A stretch of DNA of 40,776 nt, from positions 1-40,776 of the forward strand of contig JAFUZD010000092.1 of the NCBI GenBank assembly GCA_017476785.1. Direction: 5' to 3'. This DNA comes from Prevotella sp. (GTDB lineage: Bacteria; Bacteroidota; Bacteroidia; Bacteroidales; Bacteroidaceae). The position numbers and the translations under genes were made by a program. Below are positions 17,066-25,955 of this stretch, in pieces (positions within the stretch are counted from its first letter, which is position 1; every line of letters starts with the position of its first letter). Below the pieces are notes generated by a model. The model worked only from the letters and a program-made list of their open reading frames with translations, was not told where the DNA came from and made no database searches.

Positions 17066-18373
17066 ATGGCTTCATTCCAGATAGAAGGCGGTCACCTGCT
17101 CAGCGGAAGCATCACTCCGCAGGGTGCCAAGAACGAGGCGCTGCAAGTCATCTGCGGCACCCTGCTCACGGCCGACGAGGTGACCATCCGCAACATTCCC
17201 GACATACGTGACGTGAACAACCTGATTCAGCTGCTGCGCGACATCGGTGTCAGCGTAACGCAGCTGAGCAGCAACGATTATCGGTTCCGGGCCGACCGGC
17301 TCGACCTGCAGTATCTGGCCAGCGACGAGTTTGTGCACAAGTGTGCCCAGCTGCGCGGCTCGGTGCTGATGATAGGGCCGCTGCTGGCCCGGATGGGCAA
17401 AGCCGTCATCACCAAACCCGGCGGCGACAAGATAGGGCGCCGCCGACTGGACACCCATTTCCTCGGCTTCAAGCATCTGGGGGCCAAGTTCCATCATATC
17501 GAAGCGCGCAACCTCTACGAAATCAGTGCCAAGCGACTGAAGGGAACGTATATGCTGCTCGACGAAGCCAGCGTGACGGGAACGGCCAACATCATTATGG
17601 CAGCCGTCTTTGCCGAAGGAACGACCACCATCTACAACGCGGCCTGCGAGCCTTACATCCAGCAGCTGTGCCGGATGCTCAACCAAATGGGTGCACGCAT
17701 CAGCGGCATCGGCAGCAACCTGCTGACCATCGAGGGAGTGGACCGGCTCAACGGGACGGACCACCGCATCCTGCCCGATATGATTGAGGTGGGCTCGTTC
17801 ATCGGTATGGCAGCGATGGTGGGCGACGGCATCCGCATCAAAGACGTGTCGCTGGAGAACCTCGGCATCATTCCCGAAGCCTTCCGCCGGCTGGGCGTGA
17901 AGGTCGACGTCGAGGGCGACGACCTCATCGTGCCTCGCCAGAAGCATTATGTGGTCGACTCGTTTATCGACGGAACGATAATGACGCTGGCCGACGCGCC
18001 GTGGCCGGGACTGACGCCCGACCTGCTCTCGGTGCTCATCGTCGTGGCAACGCAGGCCCGCGGCTCGGTACTCTTCCATCAGAAGATGTTCGAGAGCCGC
18101 CTGTTCTTTGTCGACAAGCTCATCGATATGGGCGCACAGATTATTCTCTGCGACCCCCACCGGGCCGTCGTCGTGGGTCACGACCGCAAGCTGCGGCTGC
18201 GCGCAGGACGTATGGCCAGCCCCGATATCCGTGCGGGCATTGCCCTGCTCATTGCCGCAATGAGCGCCAACGGGACGAGCCGCATCGAGAACATCGAACA
18301 GATAGACCGCGGCTACGAGAACATTGAGGCGCGCCTGAACGCCCTCGGTGCCAAGATAAAACGTATCAACTAA
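17066..18373 (+). CDS. murA: UDP-N-acetylglucosamine 1-carboxyvinyltransferase
   Basis: This 435-residue cytosolic enzyme transfers enolpyruvate from PEP to UDP-GlcNAc, the first committed step of peptidoglycan synthesis. The two-domain EPT fold is recognisable from GGHLLSGSITPQGAKNEAL at the start to the IENIEQIDRGYENIE end. The catalytic loop reads PGGDKIGRRR, so the position of the usual Cys115 is Asp121 (codon 17426-17428). The Asp form is seen in mycobacteria, chlamydiae and other Bacteroidota and is known to be insensitive to fosfomycin. Length is normal. Confidence 0.97.
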   Translation: MASFQIEGGHLLSGSITPQGAKNEALQVICGTLLTADEVTIRNIPDIRDVNNLIQLLRDIGVSVTQLSSNDYRFRADRLDLQYLASDEFVHKCAQLRGSVLMIGPLLARMGKAVITKPGGDKIGRRRLDTHFLGFKHLGAKFHHIEARNLYEISAKRLKGTYMLLDEASVTGTANIIMAAVFAEGTTTIYNAACEPYIQQLCRMLNQMGARISGIGSNLLTIEGVDRLNGTDHRILPDMIEVGSFIGMAAMVGDGIRIKDVSLENLGIIPEAFRRLGVKVDVEGDDLIVPRQKHYVVDSFIDGTIMTLADAPWPGLTPDLLSVLIVVATQARGSVLFHQKMFESRLFFVDKLIDMGAQIILCDPHRAVVVGHDRKLRLRAGRMASPDIRAGIALLIAAMSANGTSRIENIEQIDRGYENIEARLNALGAKIKRIN

Positions 18374-18398
18374 CCGGCCAACCGCAGCGTATCGCACA

Positions 18399-18908
18399 AT
18401 GATCAGACCCGAAGAAGCATACAAGATAGGCCGTATCGGAAGGGCGCACGGCGTGAAAGGGGAAGTGTCGTTCCAGTTCTCCGACGACGTGTTCGACCGG
18501 ACGGATGCCGACTATCTGATTCTGGAAATCGACGGAATCCTCGTCCCTTTCTTCATTGAGGAATACCGCTTCCGCAACGACAGCATCGCACTGGTGAAGT
18601 TCTGCGACATCGACACGCAGCAGCGGGCTTCCGAGCTGACGGGCTGCGACGTGTACTTCCCCCGGCGGCTGAGCGACGGCACCGACGGAGAGCTCACCTA
18701 TGCCGCCCTCGTGGGCTTCCAGATGGTGGATGCCGCCACGGGACAGACGGTGGGAACCGTTGCCAGCGTAGACGACACGACGGCCAACATCCTGTTTGAG
18801 CTCACTGACGGCAAGCTGATACCAGCCTCCGAAGAGCTCGTCCGCGGCATCGATGTCCGCCGCCAGACCATTGAAGTAGAACTGCCGGAAGGCATACTCG
18901 ACTTATAG
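18399..18908 (+). CDS. rimM: 16S rRNA processing protein RimM
   Basis: This 169-residue ribosome maturation factor for the 30S head binds ribosomal protein S19. The N-terminal RimM barrel begins YKIGRIGRAHGVKGEV. The C-terminal PRC-barrel holds LTYAALVGFQMVDAATG and the ending RRQTIEVELPEGILDL. It lies 25 bases after murA and 8 before dxr. The usual trmD, rplS and rpsP partners are absent here, so the gene has been placed in an envelope operon instead. Confidence 0.95.
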   Translation: MIRPEEAYKIGRIGRAHGVKGEVSFQFSDDVFDRTDADYLILEIDGILVPFFIEEYRFRNDSIALVKFCDIDTQQRASELTGCDVYFPRRLSDGTDGELTYAALVGFQMVDAATGQTVGTVASVDDTTANILFELTDGKLIPASEELVRGIDVRRQTIEVELPEGILDL

Positions 18909-18916
18909 ATATAGAT

Positions 18917-20071
18917 ATGAAAAAGAAACAAATAGCCATTCTCGGTTCCACGGGCTCCATCGGCACGCAGGCACTGCAGGTCATCGAAGAGCACAGCGAC
19001 CTCTACGAGGTGTACTGCCTGACCGCCAACAACCGTGTGGAGCTGCTGGCCGAGCAGGCACACAAGTTCAAACCGGCAGCCATCGTGATTGCCAACGAGG
19101 CACGCTACGACGAGCTGAAGCGGCTGATGGACGACGAACCCGACATCAAAGTATATGCCGGTGCAAAGGCCATCGACGAGATTGTGGAGGCCATACCCAT
19201 CGATATGGTGCTCACGGCAATGGTCGGCTTTGCCGGACTCTCGCCTACCATCCACGCCATCCGCGCCCACAAGACCATCTGTCTGGCCAATAAGGAGACG
19301 CTGGTAGTGGCCGGCGAGCTGATTCGCGACCTCGCATCGAAGTATCACGCGCCCATCCTGCCGGTCGACAGCGAGCACTCTGCCATCTTCCAGAGCCTCG
19401 TCGGCGAGGACGCTAATCCCATCGAGAAGATTCTTCTGACGGCCAGCGGAGGCCCCTTCCGCAACTTCACGGCCGAACAACTGGCCACGGTGACGAAGGC
19501 CGATGCCCTGCGTCATCCTACGTGGGATATGGGTGCCAAGATTACCATCGACTCGGCCACGATGATGAACAAAGGGTTTGAGGTCATCGAAGCCAAGTGG
19601 CTCTTTGGCGTGGAGGCCTCGCAGATACAGGTGCTGGTGCATCCGCAGTCCATCGTCCACAGCGCCGTGCAGTTCCGCGACGGTGCCGTGAAGGCCCAGC
19701 TGGGCGTGCCCGATATGCGACTGCCCATCCAGTATGCCTTCTCGTTTCCCAAGCGATTGCACCTGTCGGGGCAGCGGCTCGACTTCTTCAGTCAGAAGCT
19801 GGAGTTCTTTGAACCCGACCTCGGCAAGTTCCGCTGCCTCGCGCTGGCCTTCGAAGCCATCGGGCGTGGTGGCAATATGCCCTGTATCGTCAACGCCGCC
19901 AACGAGGTGGTGAACCGTGCCTTCCTCGAAGACCGCTGCACGTTCACGCAGATGAACGACATCATTGCCCGTACGATGGAGCGCTGCGCCTTCAGTGCCC
20001 ACCCTGACTACGATGTCTACGTGGCCACGGATGCCGAGGCGCGCCGCATCGCTGCGGAATATATCAACTGA
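18917..20071 (+). CDS. dxr: 1-deoxy-D-xylulose-5-phosphate reductoisomerase
   Basis: This 384-residue enzyme of the MEP pathway converts DXP to MEP with NADPH, supplying isoprenoids for undecaprenyl phosphate and quinones. It shows the NADPH motif GSTGSIGTQAL at about 8-18, the catalytic VDSEHSAIFQSL segment near 152-163, the ASGGPFR motif, and the WDMGAKITIDSATMMNKGFE stretch containing metal and substrate ligands. It starts 8 bases after rimM. All usual landmarks are present and length is typical. Confidence 0.97.
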   Translation: MKKKQIAILGSTGSIGTQALQVIEEHSDLYEVYCLTANNRVELLAEQAHKFKPAAIVIANEARYDELKRLMDDEPDIKVYAGAKAIDEIVEAIPIDMVLTAMVGFAGLSPTIHAIRAHKTICLANKETLVVAGELIRDLASKYHAPILPVDSEHSAIFQSLVGEDANPIEKILLTASGGPFRNFTAEQLATVTKADALRHPTWDMGAKITIDSATMMNKGFEVIEAKWLFGVEASQIQVLVHPQSIVHSAVQFRDGAVKAQLGVPDMRLPIQYAFSFPKRLHLSGQRLDFFSQKLEFFEPDLGKFRCLALAFEAIGRGGNMPCIVNAANEVVNRAFLEDRCTFTQMNDIIARTMERCAFSAHPDYDVYVATDAEARRIAAEYIN

Positions 20072-20110
20072 TTAATCATTTTAATGTACAGATAGAGAAA
20101 CAGAAACAAT

Positions 20111-21481
20111 ATGGAAATATTCTTGATACGTGTATTGCAGTTTATGCTGGCCATATCACTGCTGGTGCTGCTCCACGAGGGCGGTCACTTCTTCTTTGCC
20201 AAGCTCTTCGGCGTGCGGGTAGAGAAGTTCTACCTTTTCTTCGACCCTTACTTCCATCTCTTCGAGTTCAAGCCTAAGAACAGCGAGACCACCTACGGAA
20301 TGGGCTGGCTGCCGCTGGGTGGCTATTGCAAGATAGCGGGAATGATTGACGAGAGCTTCGACACCGAGCAGATGAAGCAGCCCGAGCAGCCGTGGGAGTT
20401 TCGTAGCAAGCCTGCGTGGCAGCGGTTGCTCATTATGATTGGCGGCGTGCTGGTCAACTTCCTTCTCGCGCTGTTCATTTACTCAATGATTCTCTTCCAC
20501 TGGGGCGACACCTATGTCCCTGTGAAGGATATGACGATGGGTATGAAGTTCAACAGCGAGGCCAAACAGCTGGGCTTCCGAGACGGCGACATCCTCGTCG
20601 GAACGGAGAAAGGTGAGTTTAAGGACTTCTCTGCCGACCTGTTCCGCGACATCTCCGAGGCCCACCGTGTCGACGTGCTGCGCAACGGCAAGCCCGTCAG
20701 CATTCAGCTTAAAGGCGACCTCAACCTGCTGAATATGCTGAAGACCGACCCGAAGTTCGTGCTGCCCCTGATGCCTGCTCTTGTGGACAGTGTGGAGAAG
20801 GGCTCACCCGCCGATCAGATAGGGATGCGTAAGGGCGACAAGATAGTGGCCGTCAATGGCAAGGAGATTGACTCCTACAACGCATACATCGACATCATCG
20901 GCCGGCTGAAAGACCAGATGAGCCGCGCCAAGACGAGTGCCGACAGCCTGCGCTTGCGCCAAGCCACCCTCGTGCTGGAACGCAACGGCCAGCGCGACAC
21001 GGCCAGCGTGGTGCTGAAACCCGACTTGAAGCTGGGCTACTTCAACCCCCATTGGGAGACGATGTACAAGCCCGTCACGCGCACCTTCGGGTTCTTTGAG
21101 AGCTTCCCGGCCGGCATCAAGTATGGCTGGCACGTTCTGGTGAGCTACGTAGACGATATGAAGTATGTCTTCACGGCCGACGGTGCCAAGTCGCTCGGCG
21201 GCTTCGGAGCCATCGGCAGCCTGTTCCCGCCCACGTGGGATTGGTATATGTTCTGGAAGATGACGGCTTTCCTCAGCATCATCCTCGCCTTTATGAACAT
21301 CCTGCCTATCCCCGCCCTCGACGGTGGCCACGTGCTCTTCTTGCTCTACGAGATGATTACGCGGCGCAAGCCCAGCGAGACGTTTATGATCAGAGCCGAG
21401 TATATAGGCTTCGGAATCCTCATCCTCTTGATGGTGGTAGCCAACTTGAACGACGTGTTGCGCATTCTGGGCTATCTGTAA
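20111..21481 (+). CDS. rseP: RseP-type site-2 intramembrane metalloprotease
   Basis: This 456-residue inner-membrane zinc protease of the S2P family cleaves anti-sigma factors and signal-peptide remnants. HEGGH at 22-26 in the first helix gives the zinc ligands and catalytic Glu. A PDZ domain spans about 228-300 (VDSVEKGSPADQIGMRKGDKI part), and the C-terminal membrane motif NILPIPALDGGH supplies the third ligand. It directly follows dxr, a pairing common in bacteria. The gene ends the operon at a hairpin terminator. Confidence 0.95.
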   Translation: MEIFLIRVLQFMLAISLLVLLHEGGHFFFAKLFGVRVEKFYLFFDPYFHLFEFKPKNSETTYGMGWLPLGGYCKIAGMIDESFDTEQMKQPEQPWEFRSKPAWQRLLIMIGGVLVNFLLALFIYSMILFHWGDTYVPVKDMTMGMKFNSEAKQLGFRDGDILVGTEKGEFKDFSADLFRDISEAHRVDVLRNGKPVSIQLKGDLNLLNMLKTDPKFVLPLMPALVDSVEKGSPADQIGMRKGDKIVAVNGKEIDSYNAYIDIIGRLKDQMSRAKTSADSLRLRQATLVLERNGQRDTASVVLKPDLKLGYFNPHWETMYKPVTRTFGFFESFPAGIKYGWHVLVSYVDDMKYVFTADGAKSLGGFGAIGSLFPPTWDWYMFWKMTAFLSIILAFMNILPIPALDGGHVLFLLYEMITRRKPSETFMIRAEYIGFGILILLMVVANLNDVLRILGYL

Positions 21482-21545
21482 ACAGCCCCCGCCGTCGTTG
21501 CCCACAGCGCACGTTGCAGATGCTTTATGCCGTGTCGCATTTCAC

Positions 21546-21587
21546 AGCCCGCCCGCATTGAATGTGCGGCGGGCTTTATTGTTTTTT
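21546..21587 (+). terminator. intrinsic terminator after rseP
   Basis: Arms AGCCCGCC (21546-21553) and GGCGGGCT (21568-21575), with partial pairing inside, are followed by TTATTGTTTTTT. The T-tract runs straight into the -7 element of the next gene, so end and start signals are packed together. Confidence 0.8.
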
Positions 21588-21588
21588 G

Positions 21589-21596
21589 TACCTTTG
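21589..21596 (+). promoter_or_regulatory. -7 element for the GH115 gene
   Basis: TACCTTTG, consensus TAnnTTTG, 27 bases before the ATG at 21624. The -33 position falls inside the rseP terminator hairpin and shows no good TTG. The promoter rules out the longer open frame starting at 21498. Confidence 0.6.
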
Positions 21597-21623
21597 TGCA
21601 AAGAAAACCAAAAACAAGAAATA

Positions 21624-24125
21624 ATGAAAAGAATGCAAATGAAGAACAGGATGCTGCCGGTGTTGCTTTGGCTCATCGGGAGTGTCAGTGGCGTAGCAGC
21701 CGACCGCTTTGTCAGTTTTACGGCAGGCGATGTACAACTGATAGGCAATGGCACCACAGCCATCTATGTGGATGAGGCCGACTGTAAGGGCGTGCGCATC
21801 GCCGCCGACAATCTGGCCGCCGACATCCGCCGCGTGGGTGGGGGAGCGGCCGAGGTCGGTCAGCAACAGGAGGCCCGCATCGTCGTAGGCACGCTGGGCC
21901 ACTCGGCGCTCATCGACCGCTTGGCGCGCCAGCAGTCGTTCGACGCGGCCCTGCTGAAAGGCAAGCGCGAGCAGTTTGTCATCACCACCGTCGGCCGCCA
22001 GCTGGTCATTGCCGGCAGCGACCGCCGCGGCACCATCTACGGCATCTACGAGCTGTCGCGCCAGCTGGGCGTGTCGCCGTGGGCGTGGTGGGCCGATGTG
22101 CCTGTGGCGCGCCACGAGGAAGCCTATGCCCTGCGGGGCGTCTATACCGACGGCGAGCCCGCCGTGCGCTATCGCGGCCTGTTCCTCAACGACGAGGCGC
22201 CCTGCCTCACCTCTTGGGTGAAGAACACCTTTGGCACCAACTACGGCGACCATCGCTTCTATGCCCGTGTCTTTGAACTCATCCTGCGCCTGCGCGGCAA
22301 CTTCCTCTGGCCGGCTATGTGGGGCTGGGCTTTCTACGCTGACGACCCGGAGAACTCGCGCACGGCCGACGAGATGGGCGTCATCATCGGAACCAGTCAT
22401 CACGAGCCGATGGCGCGCAACCATCAGGAGTGGGCCCGCCATCGCCGCGAGTATGGAGCGTGGAACTACCAGACCAACCGCACCGTCATCGACCGCTTCT
22501 TCCGTGAGGGCATTGAGCGGATGCGCGGCACCGAGGACGTCGTCACCATCGGTATGCGCGGCGACGGCGACGAAGCGATGAGCGAAGAAGCCGACACCCG
22601 CCTGCTGCAAGAAGTCGTGCGCAACCAGCGTCGCATCATCAGTCAAGTGACGGGTCGACCGGCGCGCGAGACGCCGCAGGTGTGGGCACTCTATAAGGAA
22701 GTGCTCGACTATTACGACAAAGGGATGCGCGTGCCCGACGACGTGCTGATGCTACTCTGCGACGACAACTGGGGCAACCTGCGCCGTGTGCCCAACGCGC
22801 GCGAGCGGCGCCACCCCGGCGGCTGGGGACTCTACTACCACGTGGACTATGTGGGGGCGCCGCGCAACAGCAAGTGGCTCAACGTGACCCCCACGCAGAA
22901 TATGTGGGAACAGCTGCAGCTGGCCTATGAGAGCGGCATCGACCGGATGTGGATTCTCAACGTGGGCGACCTGAAACCGATGGAGTATCCCATCCAGCTG
23001 TTTATGGATATGGCGTGGGATGCGCGTCGCTACACCGCAGCCACGCTGACCGACCACACCCGTCGCTTCTGCGCTGCCCAGTTCGGCGAAGCACAGGCGG
23101 CCGAGGCTGCCCGTCTGCTCAATCTGTATGGCAAGCTGAGCGGACGCTCCACTGCCGAGATGCTCGACGCGCGTACCTATAATATAACGACGGGCGAATG
23201 GCGCGGGGTGGCCGACGAGTGGATGCGGCTCGAGGCCGAGGCACTGCGCCAGTTCTCCACACTGCCCACCGACAGCCGCGATGCCTACGAGCAGCTGGTG
23301 CTCTTCCCCATACAGGCTCTCTGCAACCTGCACCAACTCTACTTCGCGCAGGCAATGAACCTCTACTGCTATGAGCACCGGGACCCCGATGCCAATGGGT
23401 GGGCCGACCGCGCCGAGGAGGCTTTCCGCCGCGACTCGCTGCTGATGGCCCACTATAACAACGACATCGCCGGCGGCAAGTGGCGCGGGATGATGACGCA
23501 GAAGCACATCGGCTACACGTCGTGGAACGACGACTTCCCAGCCGACCGGATGCCCGAGGTGCGTCGCATTGCCGACACGTCGGCAGGTGGCTTCCTGTTC
23601 GCTGGGAGCCACGGCTATGTGGCGATGGAGGCCGAGCACTACCATACGGCCCAAAGTGCTGCCGGCACGCAGTGGACCGTCATCCCCGATATGGGGCGCA
23701 CGCGCAGCGGACTGGCCCTGATGCCCTACACGCAACCCGTCGGCGGCAGCAGCCTCGTCTATCGCTTCGCCACCGATGCCGCCGCCGACTCGGCAGCCTT
23801 GCACGTCTTCGTCAAGTCTACGCTCGACTATCTGAATCAGGGCGGCCTGCGTTATAGTGTGGCTGTAGATGGCGGAGCGCCCGTGACGGTCAACTTCAAT
23901 GCCAACCTGAACGAGCTGCCGGAGAATATCTATACCGTCTATTATCCCACCGTGGCCCGCCGCGTGGTGGAGCGCACCATCCCGCTCGGCCGTCTCGCTG
24001 CCGGCAGCCATACGCTGACCTTCAGCCCTCTCGACCCCGGCATCGTGGTCGAGAAGCTGGTGGTTGACTATGGTGGCTACGTTCCCTCGCTCTTGGGAAT
24101 GCCCGAATCGGCCGTGCGACGGTAG
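21624..24125 (+). CDS. glycoside hydrolase family 115 (alpha-glucuronidase)
   Basis: This is an 833-residue exported enzyme of GH115, which removes (4-O-methyl)-glucuronic acid from xylan side chains. The signal peptide (about 1-23) ends at GVAADR. An N-terminal Rossmann-like domain (to about 150) is followed by the catalytic barrel with family blocks such as RGLFLNDEAPCL, RGNFLWPAMW, SHHEPM, VTIGMRGDGDEAM and YYHVDYVGAPRNSKW. A C-terminal beta domain (about 660-820) contains the EAEHY segment. No SusCD pair, sulfatase or second glycosidase flanks it, so it is an orphan rather than part of a polysaccharide-utilisation locus. The family call is firm; substrate detail is inferred. Confidence 0.93.
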   Translation: MKRMQMKNRMLPVLLWLIGSVSGVAADRFVSFTAGDVQLIGNGTTAIYVDEADCKGVRIAADNLAADIRRVGGGAAEVGQQQEARIVVGTLGHSALIDRLARQQSFDAALLKGKREQFVITTVGRQLVIAGSDRRGTIYGIYELSRQLGVSPWAWWADVPVARHEEAYALRGVYTDGEPAVRYRGLFLNDEAPCLTSWVKNTFGTNYGDHRFYARVFELILRLRGNFLWPAMWGWAFYADDPENSRTADEMGVIIGTSHHEPMARNHQEWARHRREYGAWNYQTNRTVIDRFFREGIERMRGTEDVVTIGMRGDGDEAMSEEADTRLLQEVVRNQRRIISQVTGRPARETPQVWALYKEVLDYYDKGMRVPDDVLMLLCDDNWGNLRRVPNARERRHPGGWGLYYHVDYVGAPRNSKWLNVTPTQNMWEQLQLAYESGIDRMWILNVGDLKPMEYPIQLFMDMAWDARRYTAATLTDHTRRFCAAQFGEAQAAEAARLLNLYGKLSGRSTAEMLDARTYNITTGEWRGVADEWMRLEAEALRQFSTLPTDSRDAYEQLVLFPIQALCNLHQLYFAQAMNLYCYEHRDPDANGWADRAEEAFRRDSLLMAHYNNDIAGGKWRGMMTQKHIGYTSWNDDFPADRMPEVRRIADTSAGGFLFAGSHGYVAMEAEHYHTAQSAAGTQWTVIPDMGRTRSGLALMPYTQPVGGSSLVYRFATDAAADSAALHVFVKSTLDYLNQGGLRYSVAVDGGAPVTVNFNANLNELPENIYTVYYPTVARRVVERTIPLGRLAAGSHTLTFSPLDPGIVVEKLVVDYGGYVPSLLGMPESAVRR

Positions 24126-24130
24126 TGCTG

Positions 24131-24200
24131 TCGAGGAATTCTCGCGAGAATTTCCGAAATTCTCGCGTAAATTCTGAAAATTCTCGCGAGAATTCTTCGA
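24131..24200. repeat. three 21-bp spaced palindromes forming a 70-base hairpin
   Basis: AATTCTCGCGAGAATT occurs exactly at 24137-24152 and 24179-24194, with a degraded middle copy at 24158 (AATTCTCGCGTAAATT). Units are spaced precisely 21 bases apart. The ends 24131-24155 and 24176-24200 are also near-perfect inverted repeats over 25 bases, leaving a 20-base loop. It starts five bases after the GH115 stop, with no T-tract after it on either strand. Confidence 0.9.
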
Positions 24201-24274
24201 GCCTCCAGTGCGTTTTCCTTGTAAGAAGGCCGAAAAAAGTCGGTCAAACTATGCGTGTTTTGCACTGAAATTTG

Positions 24275-24282
24275 TAATTTTG
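24275..24282 (+). promoter_or_regulatory. putative -7 element for the PurF-like gene
   Basis: TAATTTTG, consensus TAnnTTTG, 63 bases upstream of the ATG at 24346. No TTG at the standard distance. The leader between shows no clear riboswitch fold. Confidence 0.5.
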
Positions 24283-24345
24283 CAGCGCGAAAGAGGCCAA
24301 GCCGGCCTGCAAAGCATAGAATGATAACCCACTACAGCGATAACA

Positions 24346-25770
24346 ATGGGAGGTTTTTTTGGAACAATCTCGGTGAAAGAATGCGTGAACGACCTGTTCT
24401 ACGGCACCGACTACAACTCACACTTAGGCACGCGTCGTGCCGGTCTCGTAACATTTGATGAGGAGCGCGGTTTCAACCGTAGCATCCACTCGCTTGAGCG
24501 CAACTATTTCCGCTCGCGCTTCGAGGATGAGCTCGACAAGTTTACCGGTCGTCAGGGCTTGGGCGTCATCAGCGACACCGACCCCCAGCCCATCATCGTC
24601 AACTCCCACTTAGGACGCTATGCCGTGGTCACCGTGGCCAAGATCAACAACCTGCGCGAGATTGCCGACGAGCTGCTGAAGGAGCGGATGCACTTCAGCG
24701 AGATGTCGGCCAACAACATCAACCAGACCGAGCTGGTGGCCCTGCTCATCAATATGGGCAATACGTTCGTGGAGGGTATCAATAAGGTGTATCAGAAAAT
24801 CAACGGCTCGTGCTCAATGCTCATCCTCACCGAAGACGGCATCATTGCCGCCCGCGACTTCCTTGGGCGCACGCCTATCGTCATCGGCCGTAAGGAAGGA
24901 GCCTATGCCGTGAGCAGCGAGACCACCAGCTTCCCCAATCTGGACTATCAGGTGGTGCGCGACGTCGGTCCGGGCGAGATTGTGCGGCTGCGCGCCACGG
25001 GCATCGAGGTGATGCAGAAACCCCTGAGCCGCTGTCAGATATGCTCGTTCCTCTGGGTGTACTACGGTTTCCCGTCGAGCGACTACGAGGGCATCAATAC
25101 GGAGGCTGTGCGCGAGAAGAACGGCCGGCTGATGGGCGAAGACGACCAGACCGAGGCCGACCTCGTCTGCGGTATTCCCGACTCGGGCGTAGGAATGGCG
25201 TTGGGCTACTCCGAAGGCAAGAAAATTCCCTATAAGCGTGCCGTCGTGAAGTACACGCCGACGTGGCCGCGCTCGTTCACACCGGGCAGTCAGACGCGCC
25301 GTGACCTCGTGGCCAAGATGAAACTCATACCCAATCCGGCTATCTTGAAGGGGCAGCGCATCGTGTTCTGCGACGACTCCATCGTGCGCGGCACCCAGTT
25401 GCGCGACAACGTACGCACCTTTTTTGACAACGGGGCAAAGGAGGTGCACGTGCGCATCAGCTGTCCGCCGCTGGTCTATGGTTGTCCGTTTATCGGCTTC
25501 ACCGCCTCGAAGAGCGACCTCGAGCTCATTTCGCGCCGCATCATCCGTGACTTCGAGGGCGACGACCAGAAGCATCTGGAACGCTATGCCACCACCGACT
25601 CGCCCGAATACAAGCGGATGGTAGAGGAGATAGCCCGCCGACTGGGCCTGACGAGTCTGAAGTTTGCCAAGCTCGAATCGCTCATCGAATCGATAGGACT
25701 GCCAAAGGAGCGCGTCTGCACCCACTGCTTCGACGGTACCAGCTACTGCCACGAGCACGACGGCGAATAA
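24346..25770 (+). CDS. PurF-like amidophosphoribosyltransferase lacking the N-terminal Cys
   Basis: This 474-residue homologue of PurF, the enzyme that makes phosphoribosylamine from PRPP, retains the phosphoribosyltransferase half. The PRPP loop FCDDSIVRGT is at 341-350, and conserved cysteines sit at 230/233, 373, 380, 458 and 461, in places matching the iron-sulfur ligands of Bacillus-type PurF. The class II glutaminase half is altered: residue 2 is Gly (MGGFFG) where the catalytic Cys of MCGIxG should be, and the usual HRGQ and NGN elements read LGTRRAG and NSHLGR. It may be ammonia-dependent, use another donor or have a different role. Similar proteins with MGGFFG are, as I recall, found in other Bacteroidales. 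It lies 253 bases ahead of the IMP cyclohydrolase gene. Confidence 0.85.
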   Translation: MGGFFGTISVKECVNDLFYGTDYNSHLGTRRAGLVTFDEERGFNRSIHSLERNYFRSRFEDELDKFTGRQGLGVISDTDPQPIIVNSHLGRYAVVTVAKINNLREIADELLKERMHFSEMSANNINQTELVALLINMGNTFVEGINKVYQKINGSCSMLILTEDGIIAARDFLGRTPIVIGRKEGAYAVSSETTSFPNLDYQVVRDVGPGEIVRLRATGIEVMQKPLSRCQICSFLWVYYGFPSSDYEGINTEAVREKNGRLMGEDDQTEADLVCGIPDSGVGMALGYSEGKKIPYKRAVVKYTPTWPRSFTPGSQTRRDLVAKMKLIPNPAILKGQRIVFCDDSIVRGTQLRDNVRTFFDNGAKEVHVRISCPPLVYGCPFIGFTASKSDLELISRRIIRDFEGDDQKHLERYATTDSPEYKRMVEEIARRLGLTSLKFAKLESLIESIGLPKERVCTHCFDGTSYCHEHDGE

Positions 25771-25869
25771 AAACCGTCCGTGCGGGGCGTGGCACTGACG
25801 GCAAAAGGCAGGAAGCAGATTGACTTACATTATTTAATAAGAACAGCAGCTCATTTTTTCTCTGAAAAA

Positions 25870-25901
25870 TTGCGCCGTATCAGGCGATTTTTGTAACTTT
25901 G
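25870..25901 (+). promoter_or_regulatory. distal promoter of the purH/mre operon
   Basis: TTG at 25870-25872, a 21-base spacer and TAACTTTG at 25894-25901. The -7 element lies inside the inverted repeat 25893-25922. Confidence 0.65.
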
Positions 25902-25922
25902 CCGATAATTCGGCGAAGTTAC
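25893..25922. promoter_or_regulatory. 13-bp inverted repeat over the distal promoter (operator candidate)
   Basis: Arms GTAACTTTGCCGA and TCGGCGAAGTTAC pair with one G-T exception around a 4-base loop. The left arm contains the -7 element, so the repeat could be a DNA operator or a hairpin at the RNA 5' end. Confidence 0.65.
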
Positions 25923-25955
25923 TGCGTCCCGGCAGAAAAAAGGAGCGAAATTCTT

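Noticed and set aside
21498-21623. Longer GH115 start
   Set aside because: It would cover the rseP terminator and the -7 element, and it would place the signal peptide 42 residues inside the protein.
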